Origin: Sphagnum compactum
Lineage: Eukaryota > Bryophyta > Sphagnopsida > Sphagnales
Length of the DNA: 64,000 nt
Assembly: GCA_965153455.1 (NCBI GenBank)
Contig: OZ234500.1
Location: forward strand, 5,766,001-5,830,000
Direction: 5' to 3'
Shown here: in pieces, positions 1-13,740 of the stretch
Layout: each line of letters opens with the position of its first letter
Position numbering within the stretch: the first letter of the stretch is position 1
Position numbers and translations under genes: made by a program
Notes under the pieces: model-generated
The model's input: the letters and a program-made list of their open reading frames with translations, nothing else
The model's database searches: none
Told to the model about the DNA's origin: nothing

Positions 1-3000
1 TCTAGTCAATTTCAGACATGTGGCAAATCTATATCAATCAAGCCAAAGTGGAGCCGAATGTGATCACTGGAAAATTTCTCTAATTCAAGAGTCAAAGGCA
101 GAGAAGGTAGAACAATGACTTTGCCAACAGTGCATAAATATTTGACCTAATTTTCGCATTTGTATTTAAAGGAAGATCTTAGTATAAACTTCTTCCTAGC
201 CTGCCAGGGATTTTATTAGCCTTTGTTATGGGAATTGGAATTTAAAATGGAGGACATCTCAAACTGTAATCAATTTTTCACGTAATGCCAATATTGGTAT
301 GAACCATACTTTCTGGTATTGTTCCTGTCCCTATACATATTCATACCATTATCAAGCAATTAGAAATTAGGTTATACTCATACCATACTGACTAGTGTGG
401 CCTGTGCCATCGGCCTGAAGTGTGAACCAACTACAAAATAGGGAAACTCAACATGTGAACATTGTTTTGCAATGTATGTATCGATTTTTGGAACAGCCAA
501 ATATGAAAGAAAATCATCCTTGAATTGAATGTTAAGCCTTCAAATGTTACCACGTTGTCAACTGACTTTTCCTTCCAAAACCTGATTTTTTGGAATTTAT
601 TTGAATTTTTAGTGGCAGAAATCACTTTAAAATCAATATCTCCCACATTCTGAATCCAAATCTTATCAAATAAATTCCATTAAATCCTGCTCATCAAGAT
701 CTTTCCAAGACACCAAAGGCACATCCCAATTCCTCCAAAAAATTTAGCTACAATTTACTTTAATTTTCAGTGAATAAATCATTCAATATTCAAGAACTTC
801 TACATTGCAAGTCCAAACGGCATGAAACCAAGCTGATGCACCCACCCTCCTCGAGAGCTTTCCAAAGAGACCAAGAACACAATCTGAAGCATCCGGTTAG
901 ATGGGATCTCATGGGTGCAAACAAAACAAACAAAACTACCTTACTTCATAGATAGATAACTGAAGATGAGATTTTGTTTAACACTTATATCAATTTGCTA
1001 TTAGTTTTTGCCACAATGGTATATGATAAATCATATACTTGCACAACACTAGTCTAGACTCTAGACCCTCTTTAAATTATGGCTAATAAAAGGTACATCA
1101 TAGATTATTTTATGACCACATTTTGGAGTCACTTGGAGGTGGCTCCATGACTTGGTCAATAAAACTAGTCCAAACGAGAAGGGAATCACCAACAGTTCAT
1201 CGGTTAAAGATTTTTGAGGCTTCCTTCTGGGAAGTATTGGTAGTGGGGGTTGGGGGCAAAGTTCATGTAAGAAAAGACAAGTGTTGTTAGAAGGCCTACA
1301 GGGCAAGGGTTTTTAAGGGATGCCGATGTTTGTGGGATTGTTTGAATGCCGATCTTGAAGGCATACCAGAGAGTAGTCCTATTGCATGCAGGCAATAAAA
1401 GAGAAACTCTAAGCTTATACACCACACATTTGTCTTTCTCTTGTTTGCATTTGGGGTCTTATTATGAAACCCTGGCAAGCTCCATAAAACATAGCACCCA
1501 GCAAAGGGGGAAGGGAAGAACACAAAGGGAGGACCCAAGTCCAAACCTAAAGCTCAAAAATCCAAAGAGAGTCAAAAAGGGGCCAAAGGAACAAAGGTCT
1601 TATTCCTTTACTTTTGTTCTTCTCACAATGATGAAACCCTGCCAAACTTTTTTCATAATTGTTATGGGTGCTAGTGGATTGTCTTAAGCGGTTACTTCCT
1701 AAATACAAGAAAGGCTGAGAGTTAATAGAGTTTTCCTTAAAGTAATCCTGTCTTCACCCTGTCTTTGGGCCTCTTTTCACCCCCTATCCCCTCTTTGAGT
1801 GAGGTATGCAAAGCAAGGAAGTTTTATTAAATCTGGGTATGAAAACTGAAACTCAGCATTTAATGCACAAGGTTCAAGGTAATTATAGTAGTTGTACATG
1901 CAGGAGCAGTGAAATATATGTAGCAGCAGTGGAGGCCCTCAGGAAAAAGGAAATACGGGGTCAAAAGAGGATGAAACTCAGTTTGGCACCAAAAGTGCTG
2001 CCCCACCTCCCAAGTTGAAGAAGTCATGCCCAATGAGTAGCACAAAACGACAGATCCAAGCAGACTCCTTGCTTCCCTGAACTCCTAACCTTTGGTGTGT
2101 TTTATGTAAGTCTTTCAACTTTGGAGCAGTTCCAGACTTCAAGTTGCCTCTTTATATGCCATTATCTCTTCTATAGGCAGTCCTGTGGATCACTCTGGTG
2201 TAGCCACTTGTACAGCCAAATTCTTTTCCATTTTGTACTGTTGCAACACTGGCGAGTAAAACCAGACAGATTCAGACAGATTTCGCCTTAACTGGCGAGA
2301 CTTTTGTAAAGGATCATTAAAATTAGACAGGCTCCCCAAATTAGGGGGAAGTTTGGCGAATTATTCTTTAGGAAAAAAGGTCATTTTCGCCAGAAATTTG
2401 AGGCAGTGTGGCCATTCGGCAATCTAAAAAAAAGATCAACTTGTAGACAGAAACCTTAAGGAGCAGTGAGGTGCTTCTGCCATATTATGATGATAATCGT
2501 TTTCTGTGTGTGGATTTCATTACTTTAGACTTTTCTACACATGAACCTCTCAACTCAAAAAAGACAAAGCAGTGCTATAGATCTGAACATGACACATATA
2601 AAGAAGCCCTAGAAAATGACCACTGTCAATTAATCCAAGATTGCTAGATGACGGTTGTCATTCCAAGATTGCTAGATGGTCCACTGCATAGAATATGTTT
2701 TGCCAGCATGCAAGAACAAAGAACACAAGTAATGTGTGGGGTGGGGCGAAATGACAATCACATTGGGAAGTTAGAAGCCTGTCTGTAAATATATATTACA
2801 CTCTGGCTTTTGGTTTTTGGTTCACTCAAGATAACTACGAAAACAAATTCTGACCACCAAACGTAACAATCCTGTTGGCCTGACAACAAATCTTCAAGGG
2901 TACAAACAACCCTATTCAGCTAAATGTTGAATACAGAGAGGGTAAACAAAACTTGTAGATCTAATTCACCATTTTTGTCTAATCATATGTATTAATGGAA

Positions 3001-3497
3001 CCAGAAATCCAACTCAACTTGTTTGTGTCCAGGCAAGCAATCTGTACTCCTTTCCATAATGGGTCATGGATAATTTGCCAATTTGTAAAACCTTATTACA
3101 GAGCATCTCCACTGGCAGAAGTATCATGGCCTTTACACAGAACTTACCTTCCAGATTATGGGCCATGGGGCTCCGACTTTAGATTGTAGCATCAAAAATG
3201 TCTAAGCGATTGAGCCCAATTTTTCATTATCCTGAACCTGGAATCAGTCCAGACTCAAACCAATAAAGATAGTCATGATGAAAAGAGCAGTGCTTTCCCT
3301 TACAACCTAAATCATCTTTCTATGAACAGATGGCTTGGCATTTTGTGGTTGTTTGGTCTACAAAAAGGTGAACAATATCTAATCCACAAGTGCCGGGCCA
3401 TTCCACCAAAACCAAGTGTAATTTTTCATCAAACCCATAAGATTTTCCCAAAAAAATATTTTTCCAAACACTGTAATTAAAAGAAACAGGTATTTCA
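1..3497. repeat. Left arm of a large inverted repeat
   Basis: This arm matches the reverse complement of 33,198-35,428 in three collinear blocks: about 3-103 with 35,330-35,428, 1,300-1,726 with 34,917-35,330, and 2,010-3,497 with 33,198-34,815. The stretch 104-1,300 is absent from the other arm, and 1,727-2,010 is replaced there by unrelated sequence. Homology reaches the first bases of the window, so the arm may continue outside it. I see no gene in it; the ORFs are short and not shared cleanly between arms. It could be one dispersed non-coding transposon copied twice, or one segment duplicated in inverted orientation. Confidence 0.75.
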
Positions 3498-3571
3498 GTA
3501 TTAATTTAATATTATATTGGGCTCAAATATGCCACATATCACCAAATAATTGGCCTTAAAAAATTGGACAT

Positions 3572-3828
3572 AATTAATAGGTAATTTTTAAATTCACACC
3601 TTTTTTGGTTAAATTCACACCCTTTCTTTGCAGGTCTGATTATATGCAGACTAAATTTGAGTGTGTGTCTGTGGTCAATCAGGGCACAACTCGAGAACTT
3701 GCCCGCAGAAGTAATTGAACTGATAAAGGAACATACTCTTAAAGTTTAATCTGCATAAAATCGGACGCGCAAAGGGTGTGAATTTAACCAAAAAAGGTGT
3801 GAATTTAAAATTTTCCAATTAATATTCC
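3572..3828. mobile_element. MITE with about 45-bp terminal inverted repeats
   Basis: The two ends are imperfect inverted repeats. The left end contains AAATTCACACC twice, near 3,590 and 3,612; the right end contains GGTGTGAATTT twice, near 3,776 and 3,798. The outer parts (ATTAATAGGTAA and the complement of TTCCAATTAAT) also pair. The element is about 257 bp and has no ORF, which fits a non-autonomous DNA transposon. No target-site duplication could be fixed. Confidence 0.6.
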
Positions 3829-4261
3829 ACTTGGAAAAACATTTGTGCCACATGTCATGATTTAAGACCATCTAGAATGGATGATGTGGATTATTTTTTA
3901 ATTAGATAAAATGATTTTGAAATATTAAAAAATATTGTCATATGTTAGCACATCACTAGCCACTTATGTGTCGTGAAGGAGATTTCAATGATATAAGTTT
4001 GGTATCAAATGTTGTATCGTTTGTCCAACGACCACATTTTGAGCATGCATGAGATTTTTCATGTCTAATCCTGAGGTGCAAAGCCTTTGGTAAAGGGGAC
4101 TTGCAAGGTGTTGAAAAGGATCTTTTTTCAAGTGATTGATCTCCCCTACTAATTTGGGGGTCATAACTTTGTAATCTATGAATGGGTTTGGGCAATTTAA
4201 ATGATGTTTGATGCACCCTATGATAGGCTACACTATTTTTTCAACAGCCATAGCCTTCAAA
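3829..4261. other. Non-coding stretch, nothing recognised
   Basis: AT-rich spacer between a MITE and a tandem repeat. The 86-codon minus-strand ORF here shows no family resemblance and is not supported as a gene. Confidence 0.4.
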
Positions 4262-4825
4262 GGAAGGACCAAGTTCCAGAGGTAAAGAAGAGTGGGACAG
4301 TAATTATCATTTTTATTTTATTTTCAATTCCATAACTTGTGTGAGCTTATGTGTGAATAGAGCATCTATTGAAGCAGAATAAAATTGATTTGGACTTTCT
4401 GCGAGGAAATGGCACTATAGCAAGTGGAGGGGAGTGTATTTTCCCACAACATTCTCCTCCCAAGTTCCAGAAGTAGAGAAGAGTAAGCCAGCAATTACAA
4501 TTTTTTCTGATTTGTTTTTTTAATTCCATGAATTTTGTGAGCTCATGTTGAGTATGAGCATCTACTAGATTAAAAAAGAATTGATTTGGACTTTTTGTGT
4601 CAAAATGGCACTATAACAAGTGGAGGGGGCTATATTTCCACAACAACCAGAATTGTCAGTCGTTCTACCAGGGAGTGGCACAACAGCTATCATTTTCTCT
4701 GATTTTTATTTATTTTCATTCCATAAATTGTGTGAGCTCATGTGTGAATACGAACATCTTTTGGAACAGAAAAAAAATTGATTTAGACTTTTTGTGTTGA
4801 AATGGCACTATGACAAGTTTCTGAC
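4262..4825. repeat. Tandem repeat, about 195 bp x 3
   Basis: Three diverged units share landmarks in the same order: AAGTTCCAGA, AATTCCATAA, GTGAGCTCATG, AATTGATTTGGACTTT and AAATGGCACTAT. GTGAGCT occurs at 4,341, 4,536 and 4,734, giving a period of 195-198 bp. The third unit is the most diverged at its left end. No ORF spans the array. Confidence 0.75.
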
Positions 4826-6237
4826 TAAACAAAGGATTTGGGTTTTGGCCACTTTACTGTGAAGAATGATATTTTTCCATATGGGGTTAGTTTTAATTTG
4901 ACTGTTGCATGTCGCCAGTTAAAAACAAGGGTGCGTTGTTGAACGCTTAGGATCTGAGCTCTTAGGGTTCTAAGTGTTGGAGCCGGAACCTGAGAACCCC
5001 GATTCTGGAGCCCTCAGGGATACTTCATCCAACAGACCCAGGGTACAGCCCGGGCTTTCATGACATGTGTGAGGCCCTGTATGTCAACAATTGTAGACAC
5101 AAACCTGGAGGAGCAGTGGGGTGCCATATTCTGACCATAATGTGTCTGTGGATTTCAATGCTTAAGACTTCTGTAAACATGAACCTCGTGGGCCAAAAAA
5201 AACAATGTGTGCTAGTATTTCATACCCTTATTTAATAAAATTTCATGACTTAGCTGACAACAGCCAGGAAGGGATGAAGCATCAAACGAGGGCTGCAACT
5301 CAGGCCCAACAGGGCATGACTTTTCGGATAACTCTAATACCTCTACAAATATGCATAGTTTGCACCTTAGGCAGCAACTAATACTCTTCTTTACGACGCT
5401 AGACAAGAAGGCTCGGATCACATTTGTGTCACAAATTTTGAATTCATAGGCTTATGTAGAATATGCACTGTGAAAAACGTTTTGTAAATCAAGTGAGAGC
5501 ACCTTCTCCACCACAGTATAATTAGGTCTTAACACAATAATTGGGCTTAAGTTTGACCATTCAATAGCTTAGCTCTGAGTTTGAACTTGTAAACATGCAC
5601 AGAGCTCTCCAAAAGCACCAATCAAGAACATTTATGATTGTGATGCAACCCTGCAAAACTTTATTTATAAACACACTGTAGACTTAGAAAATGTACAAAG
5701 AAAAACATTTATGATTTCTTTTGATTGGCTAGTCACAGTGATTCCAGCTCTTATGTTTACATGATCCTTCATGTAAACATAAGTGGGATGGGGAAATAAC
5801 TTGCATCCAAATTAGTATCCCATGTTCATAATGATTATTAGCCAAGGTGAAAAATGGTGACAAACAGATGTAGGGATAGAAATTCTGCTCAGCCAATGAG
5901 GCACCACAGGATGTTTTAAAATTTCCAATTTCATATGTAGCATGTAACTAAATTTGGCTAAATCTTCATATGGATTGTTGCCATTATGGTTACATCACCC
6001 AATTGACAAAATAAAAAACAGAAGGAAGATTGAATTTTTGGTACCTTTGAAGATCCACTGAGCAAGAACTGAGAGCAGTTTAATTATATGATTTTGTCAA
6101 CTTACTCATGTATAATATTATTTTTTCTTGATTAAACAAAAAACCACCCTCAATTTAGAAAGTAACACTTTGGCTCATCATCACGTGGCAACTCCAGCAC
6201 TCCATTATTAAGCTGCAGTAGTGCTCCATCTCCTAAT
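4826..6237. other. Non-coding spacer with a small dispersed-repeat copy
   Basis: No gene seen. At 5,085-5,200 there is a diverged copy of 2,440-2,560 (landmarks GGAGCAGTG, GTGGATTTCA, CATGAACCTC). The same motif also lies inverted near 34,270-34,400, so it belongs to the family that forms the inverted-repeat arms. The rest is AT-rich and featureless to me. Confidence 0.5.
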
Positions 6238-6578
6238 ATTACATGTGCCCATAGTTGTTAATGCAGTCAGTACGAGAGCACTGTTGCAATTCTTTTTCCC
6301 CATCCACCTTTTGGCACATTTTTTCACCCTGACATATCTAGACATGTGTTGGGTCCTTTCATGCACGTTTTGGGCATGATACAAGTGTTAAGGGGCTATG
6401 TAACATGCTACAAGACATTTGGCAAATGCTACCAGTGGTACTCATAACATGCAAGGTTAGGGGTGCTAAACATGACAAGGTGGAAAGAGAGGGCAAAATG
6501 GCAAACTGGGGGGGGGGTGGTGAAATTGCAGCAGTACTCTTGTACTGCCTGCATTAACAACTATGGGCATGTGTAATG
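6238..6578. mobile_element. MITE, about 340 bp
   Basis: The left end (6,238-6,295) and the reverse complement of the right end (about 6,520-6,578) share GCCCATAGTTGTTAATGCA, followed by a matching CAGTAC..GAG..ACTG..GCAAT tract. No ORF lies between them; the centre holds a G run near 6,510. This fits a non-autonomous TIR transposon. The superfamily is unknown because no clear TSD is visible. Confidence 0.65.
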
Positions 6579-9500
6579 GTAGAGTACTCTGTCCATCTGC
6601 AACGGCGCAGATGCTGCCTCACAGTCCGGTGCTCGTGCTAATATCTATGGTGGACTAGTGCAACTCAATGCTCTTACAATACAACAGGCGCTAAATAGTA
6701 AGTACCTGTTAATTTTTTTTGGCGAAAAATAGCCAAAAGGCTACACAAAAAACTGCCCTGCGACAGGGCTGCTGAAAAAAACAGGGGTAAAATCTGGCCA
6801 AAATCGCCATCAAGAGGTGATATAGCTACATCTCTAAATCGCCAATACTTTACTTGCATTGAGAATCTTAAAGTTAGGGGACATTGGGTTTGCAACTTTG
6901 CACAGCAACGATAGTTTTAGACTGATGTAGAATAAATTTAGGTACTATGGTTGCAACTTTGTTTTGATAGTTAATAGATTTTGAAAGCTTGTGGTTGAGA
7001 CTTGAAAATCCAAATTTGATCTCAAGAAATATGGTGTAACGGTTTTAGGTTTTGCCTAATACCAACCTCTAGGATTCAGGAACTGTCGTTGAGCTTCATG
7101 GTTTAGTAATGTTGAATAACAGAGTTTTTAATCATGACAGGGCTACAAAACTTGGAACTTGGGATTTAGGATTCTTGAACTTGCAAGCTAAGTGCTTGCA
7201 GGTGAGTTAACATATTGGAGCATGGAGGTACTGTAGACACTTGTAAATTCTAGGTGTGCCACTATCTTTTGTTATGAAAAACCTATAAATATATTCGCAA
7301 AAAATGATGTCAACTTATTATTAGACCTAAATATGATATTCTGTAATCCATATGGAACTCAATTATGCACTCCTACACCCTCTATTTCCTTCATTATGCA
7401 TTGTAATGCCCATCATGCCTTCAACCTTTCTTTAGTGACCAGCAAATTTTCTATGTGTGCTTAATGTCCAATGCCCAGTGTCTGTATACTTAGTCTAGCT
7501 GCCAGGACATTACTAGATTATATGTGTCCAAACTTCAGACTTCAATAACCATGGACCTTGCTAATCTTTAGAAGTTTTGTCTACTTCTAGGTACATTTAG
7601 AAGCCAAATGCTTGGAAATATAATTGAGTGTTCACTTAGTATTTGCATTGGTCCTCTGGACTTCTCTATTGGACACTAGAAAAAAAGGTTCATTATATCC
7701 TACAAGACGAACAAACAGGTATGGTACCTTTTATTATATATCCCAATATTCTGTCAAATTCCAATGTGTGATCCTTACCTACAGACTCAAGCTATAAATT
7801 TTTTTCTTGTATGAAATGCAGTTCAAATTTTGGATGTTATATTCATGGCCCCACATTACATAGATTGTAATATGGATTTTTTTGTAGGCAAGGTAATTGT
7901 TCAATATTTGTTATTGTTACAATGTTGTTTGAATGATTGTGAATCATGATATGTGAAGAATCTGCAGTTAAACAAACCATTGGTCACTAAGTGTAGGGAT
8001 TCAAGATAATTGTGCATCATTTGAAAAAGTGTTAGAGATTATGAACTTTCAGTCCTACAATAGAAAGTAGTAGATGTAGGAATTCGACTAAATTGGTAAT
8101 TTGTTGTCAAGTCGTTAAGGATTTTGGTTCAAAGTTCATCATATTTCAATGGTGCTCAATGTTTGACATCCATGTGCATAGGGTAATTACTCTAGTGCTA
8201 GGTGGAGCCTAGGCCTTGAAGGGTTGGACACTACATTTAACACATATTAATTAATTTAAGATTAAATTTTTAATTTAGGACTTTTCCCTACTTTGTGGAT
8301 GGTACAAACTCTATCTAGTGGCCACCAAATTTTTTTAATGTAACGTTATATTCAAATAAAAACAACAATCATTCACAAAGATAACATCCACAAAGACAAT
8401 TTGTTTCAAAAAAATTCATACCAATTTAACACCAATATAATATTATGCTAGTTTCAAAACTAATACATTATGATGAAAAGATTATTTTTCTTGGTGCCCA
8501 CCAAGTGAAAAATTATAGGACAAAATTTTTAATCAGGACTTTATACAACTTGGTGGATGGAATAAACTCCACCTAGTGACCACTAGACTTAACAAATTAA
8601 TGATCATTTTCAATGTGAATGTCATTATAAATTTTTTCAATTACATTATTTTCAAATAAAAACAACTTTGTTACCAACAATTCCAAAAAGATCCATATAC
8701 ACATTATGTTAAAAATATTCATATAAACTCTAAGACAAGACTATGAATTTTCATGAGTGATTGAAAGCCGAGATGTTAGTGCTCCCATCTGACATCAAGA
8801 GATTAAACCCTTTGAATTTGAAACAAGAGGCCAAATTGGCAAAACTACAGCACACTATCACACAAATTTTATTAATACTTTTCAAATATATATACACCAT
8901 AAAAAATTTTAAAATATAATTGAATGCTTGGTTGCCACCAGGTGAAACATAAAAAATTGTAAACTATGATAACCAAATGACACAACTCCCATTTAAAGTG
9001 CGAAAAAAGAACACAATCATTGTGATCTAATATATTGGGAACATGCTAAATGTCTAACAATGGAAACTTGATCCATCCATGTTAATCGTACAATAACAAA
9101 TCTATTATGTTTCAAATTCCATATATAATTAAAATAGTATTTATCCTAGTGCTAGCAAGTGATAATACATAATAGATTATCAAATAAAAAAGTCACAAGT
9201 AGATGCTCCCAATAAACAAAAATAAAAATTCAATTTTTTGAAATACAAATAAGGCACAACATACTAATAACAACAAAATCTATGTATGCAATTTTATTAT
9301 TCATGTTATAACAAATCCATTATTTTTGGGGCTTTACATACCATGTAGGAAAGTTGACCCCTAGTGGTCATTAGAGATTAGGGATTAGGTCGAGAAAAAT
9401 AGATTATTAATTATTACTATTCAAGAATCACATACATGGATAAATTTTGGCAAATTAATATTTTTATTAAACCATACAACAAAAATAAATAAATAAATAA

Positions 9501-9714
9501 ACGTCAATCCAATTAATACAATGATACAAAAGACATCAAAAAATTGAATATATAATTTAATCAATGTCACCAACATCCTTCACAAATTGGTTGAGGCATT
9601 AGCAACATCAAGATTAACTTTAATTCTACCAGCATAAATAGCAAAAATATTAATTTGACTTTTGTTTGTTGTATTTTTTTGAGCAAGAAAAGAGAAAAGC
9701 ATAGCTAAAATGTC
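6579..9714. other. AT-rich non-coding stretch
   Basis: No gene, RNA or clear element. Two related short blocks occur near 8,275-8,330 and 8,527-8,590 (both run through TTTTTAAT..AGGACTTT..TGGTGGATGG..CTAGTG), so a diverged local duplication is likely. Poly-A/T tracts are common. Confidence 0.45.
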
Positions 9715-12485
9715 AAGCCATTATTTTGGATCTGTTAAATTACATTTCCACTTCCCATTCCAGCAGTCTTCATACAGATATCGATCATCCAAATTTGATC
9801 ATTTCTTCACAAGAACCCACCATTGAGCTCCCACCATTTTAAAATATTCACTATCCTCATCTTTGATAACATCACCCTCCATTCTTCCCATCCAGAGAGG
9901 AACAAAATCAAGATCATGTGGTCTCACGAACACAAAATCTCCAACATTAAGATCTCTAAATGGCATGTATGTTGTTAAAGGTCTCATGTTCTTTGGCCCA
10001 CAATACAGAATTCGAATTGGATCTTTTAGATCAACAATGTCCATCACAATTAACAATGAAGCCTTAGCCTAATTAGACCTCCAATTGTTTTAAGGCTAGA
10101 AGCCTTCAAAAAAGTTGTACTTTGAGGTGGTAACAATCTTGACAAATGCAACCAAACATCTTCCTAGTACTCCACATACAACTTCATCTTCATTTCATAT
10201 GTGGAACTTTGTGCAATGCCCAGAAATCCTTCCAGAAATCCACATATTTGGATAGTCCAGAATTTATAGACTATTCTTTCTCCATTAACCTCGATGCATC
10301 ATTGCCCCAAATTGGGTGGTATGGAACAAGGCTTGGAACTCCAATAGGTAATTTTGGTGCCCCGTCTAGATTAGCTTTCCATAATCTAATCGGAAGCCCA
10401 TTTATTGGACTCCACACATGATCTATGTGGGAAACCTTGTATTGCATCAATGGCCAACCTGAAGAATCAACAAAAAATTTAAACATATATATATAAGTAT
10501 GCCCTATCAACATTTCAAGGCCATCTTTCAAATGACCTAGGACCCAAGATTGGGAATCTAGAATTTCCTTAATCAATTGAGGATTGAATGGTCTTTCTTG
10601 TGAGATCATGAAAGCTCTCATCAAATGTACTAATATAATTATTTTCCTCCCTCAACTTTTTTGACAAATAGCCAAAGCATCCATCTATACCTTCATGTGT
10701 ATGGCCAACTACAAGAAATATGCAACATACGTGCAAAGAATGAATTCTGCAAGGCGTGATCAATTAATAATTTCGATTCCAAAACTAGGGCCGCCTCCAA
10801 AGTCCGCAACAACCGCAATAAGGACGAAATTGGGATCGTTTGGCCACAACTCATTAAAATATTGTGCATATTTTTCATCCCCATGACCATGCACTATCAT
10901 TCCCGTAAGGGTAATGGGCAATTGTCCAAGGCCAGATATCATTTTATTGCACACTTGCAACCTTGGAAGCACAATTTTTGCATGGTCCATCTTGTCATGA
11001 ATAACACATAAGAACTCATCCTAATACTAATTCTAGATCACACTAATTCAATCACACTAATTCTGTCCTCCAAATATGGTATAAGTTTCTACATGATTCT
11101 TGGTGTAAGATATGTTTTTTAACTTCGCCTCCTACTCTAAAACCTCATTGCTATTCTTTCCCAATTTGGATATCAAGTCCTTTAAGGATTCACAAACAAT
11201 GCATTTCACAAACACAAACCCCTGCTTTCACACATCGACATTCAAATGGTGTCTTTTTCTCAACCTACTCATATTAGATTGAGAAATACCTTTAATGCTT
11301 AATTCCTTGCTTATCTGCCATCCCACAGATATAAAAAAACAAAGAAATATTAAGCTTTCCACTATAAATGTATACCTTGACATATACATTCAAAAATGCA
11401 TTTCAATTTCTTGAAAAATATTTTTTCACGAAAAACACTCGGCGACTGTTAGGCGTTTGTCACCAAATAGGAACAAAAAAATTTGGTCGTTCCATATAAT
11501 TTACCTGATCATTGCATTCCAGCAGACTCTTCCATGTTTTAGGCAAAAGATGTCGCACATCTTGTCTACCATTTCCAATCCCTTTCATTTGATGTGTCAT
11601 CATTTTGGCAGATAAATCAATCAACGATTGAACATTGGACTCCACTTGCTGGGTTGACATACGTAATTTATATGTACCTTTATTCCCATGTGGTAAAAAC
11701 TAACATCTTCACTTGTTGTTTGATTTGTAGAACATATATGTCAACTTGGAGAAACCAACTATTTGGTACCAAGTAGTTTCACAAATGTTTAAACCTTGAA
11801 TAATGATAAATTTTCATCCGCTTCTGACTCCCCTCGTGTGCAACCTTCTTGGAATATCTAAACCATAGGTTATGTGGTCTTCAAATGACAAACTCCAAAA
11901 CTCCTGTCTCAACAACAAGGTCTTTTCACGAGGAAAATGTTGACAACAATTCATGGCACAACACTTTGTTATACCCACATTGTGCATAGACTCCTTTGGC
12001 AACATTTTCTCAATTCTAAAAATGGAACCTTCTAAGTTAGTTACACTTCACTTCCTTTTTACACCAACTACTCCCACATCATCAACATCTAGTATGTGGG
12101 TTTCATGAAATAAAATTAGATGTTCTATGAAGGGGTACCCATCAAGAATTTTTTGAGCCAATGGCCATTTCCAAATGGTCATCACTACATGACAATATAA
12201 GATGCATAGCCCAACATGGTCCTCCCCAAGCCGATCATCAAGAACTACTTCTTGTGGGTTGTATGCAACCACACAACCTTTTGCAGGGAAAACCCTAGCA
12301 TTGTCCACAAAATCACATTCAGTTCCTTGCCACTCAAACCAATGTCTTCTTAATATATTTGAATTTCTCCCTCTCACACCACGGCCATGCACTACATCAA
12401 CATTCATGCGTGCATTCCCTTGGTTATAATCCTCCTTATTTCGTTCAAAATTTTCCTCGCTACCAACCTCCTCATTGCTTTCCAT
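9715..12485 (-). pseudogene. Decayed transposon-like gene (probable DUF7869 type)
   Basis: Reading the minus strand from 12,485 to 9,715 gives fragments in a consistent N-to-C order in changing frames. They are an acidic/Arg-rich start (12,485-12,048), a Cys/His segment with QEFWSLSFED (12,005-11,814), QMKGIGNGRQDV (near 11,590), LPITLTGMIVHGHGDEKYAQ (near 10,900), FLVVGHTHEGIDGCFGYLSK (near 10,710), GDFVFVRPHDLDFVPLWMGR and AQWWV (10,056-9,799). The tail has YEDCWNGKWKCNL before a stop near 9,728. VGHTHE-D/G-ID is the signature I associate with DUF7869 proteins, which are common in seed-free plants and behave like transposon genes. Frameshifts and stops make it a relic. The 12,485-12,048 piece could be a separate gene. 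The family name is from memory; the order and frames are seen. Confidence 0.6.
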
Positions 12486-13139
12486 AATATTTTCTTCACT
12501 TCCTTACTCATGGAATCAGACCCAAAGTCCCAATGGTCCCTTCCACACCATCCTCAAATATACAAATCATTTCACCATGTAATTCCTCGTTACACAAGTT
12601 TTCAACTCTATTACCCATATTCTCCACAAAACGGATGTTTTAAGCCCAAAAGCTTTTCGCCAAGGAATTGTCCTTACATGAAATTTGTTTCTTCGAGAGA
12701 TTATTCACCCCATCCACCATCACATGACACTGGTTTCTAGTCGTCGCAACCTCTTCATCAATCATTGACAAATACTTGCAAGGCCAAAAAACCTTTATTC
12801 CCACCGCTAATCCGTAATATTTCACATTTGGAATTGGACAGAATAGTTTCCGCTATTCAAAGTCCTCATTCACAACTTCAATTAAAACCACTATTCAATT
12901 ATCCACTCCACAAGGTCCATATATGGAAACAACTAACGGATATTTACACATTCCAATACCAATCTTCATCTTTCATTCTTGTCTGCATCCCAAATACTAA
13001 CAAAATTACCAAATATGAATCTTTCATCCATATCTTATTAAACTAAGAACAAACGAAATGCGGCATTAGATCAAGGATCAGAGTTCTAGCCATAACATGT
13101 GTTCTTCAACCTACCCATTACAAGTTATCATTATTATAT
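12486..13139. other. Upstream flank of the decayed gene
   Basis: Continues with short minus-strand ORF pieces (for example 12,825-12,640) that may be the 5' part of the same relic, but I recognise no domain. Otherwise non-coding. Confidence 0.3.
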
Positions 13140-13740
13140 AAAAACACCTAACCACCGCCACGCATCTCTACACCTAATATCAATGCGTAGAAACACCAAG
13201 CAGTTGCAAGGTGTCTTTTCGCCCAACATAGTTACGTAGAATTGCTTGGCGGTCGACAGGCGTCTCTGCACCCAATATCCCTGCGCACAAACGCTTAGTG
13301 GTAGCTAAACATCTTTGCATCTAATATAACTACACAAAAACGTTTTCTTGGAATCCTACTTGTCTTTGATCCAAAAAGCACTTGGTGGCCACCATGTGTT
13401 TTCTACGATTTATAACCCAGAGAACATTTGGCCACCACTAGGCATTTTTTATGATTTTTGATCTAGAAAACATTTTGCGACGTCAAGGCCTTTTCTAAAA
13501 TTGCCAATCCAGAAAACTCTCAATGCCACCAAGCATGTTCTACCATTTTCGATCTCAAAAACTCCCCATGGCCACCATTTCAGGTTCAAAAAATGCCTAA
13601 CGGCTATTAAACGTTTTCTACCATTTTTTATCTAAAAAATGCCTAGTGGTGGCCAGGTGTTTTCTAGGATTTCCCATCCAAAAAATGTTTGATGGCCGCT
13701 AAACATTTTCTAGCATTTCCCATCATGTGGTACAATAGTG
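13140..13740. repeat. Degenerate minisatellite, about 46-bp period
   Basis: The unit runs roughly TTTTCTA..ATTT..ATC..AAAAAATG.CTAGTGGCCACCA. GGCCACCA-like landmarks fall near 13,387, 13,430, 13,480, 13,524, 13,570, 13,601, 13,647 and 13,694. The upstream part (13,140-13,330) is a more diverged 50-52 bp version with GGTGTCTTT..CCCAACAT..AC..AGAA. It is not coding in any frame. Confidence 0.65.
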
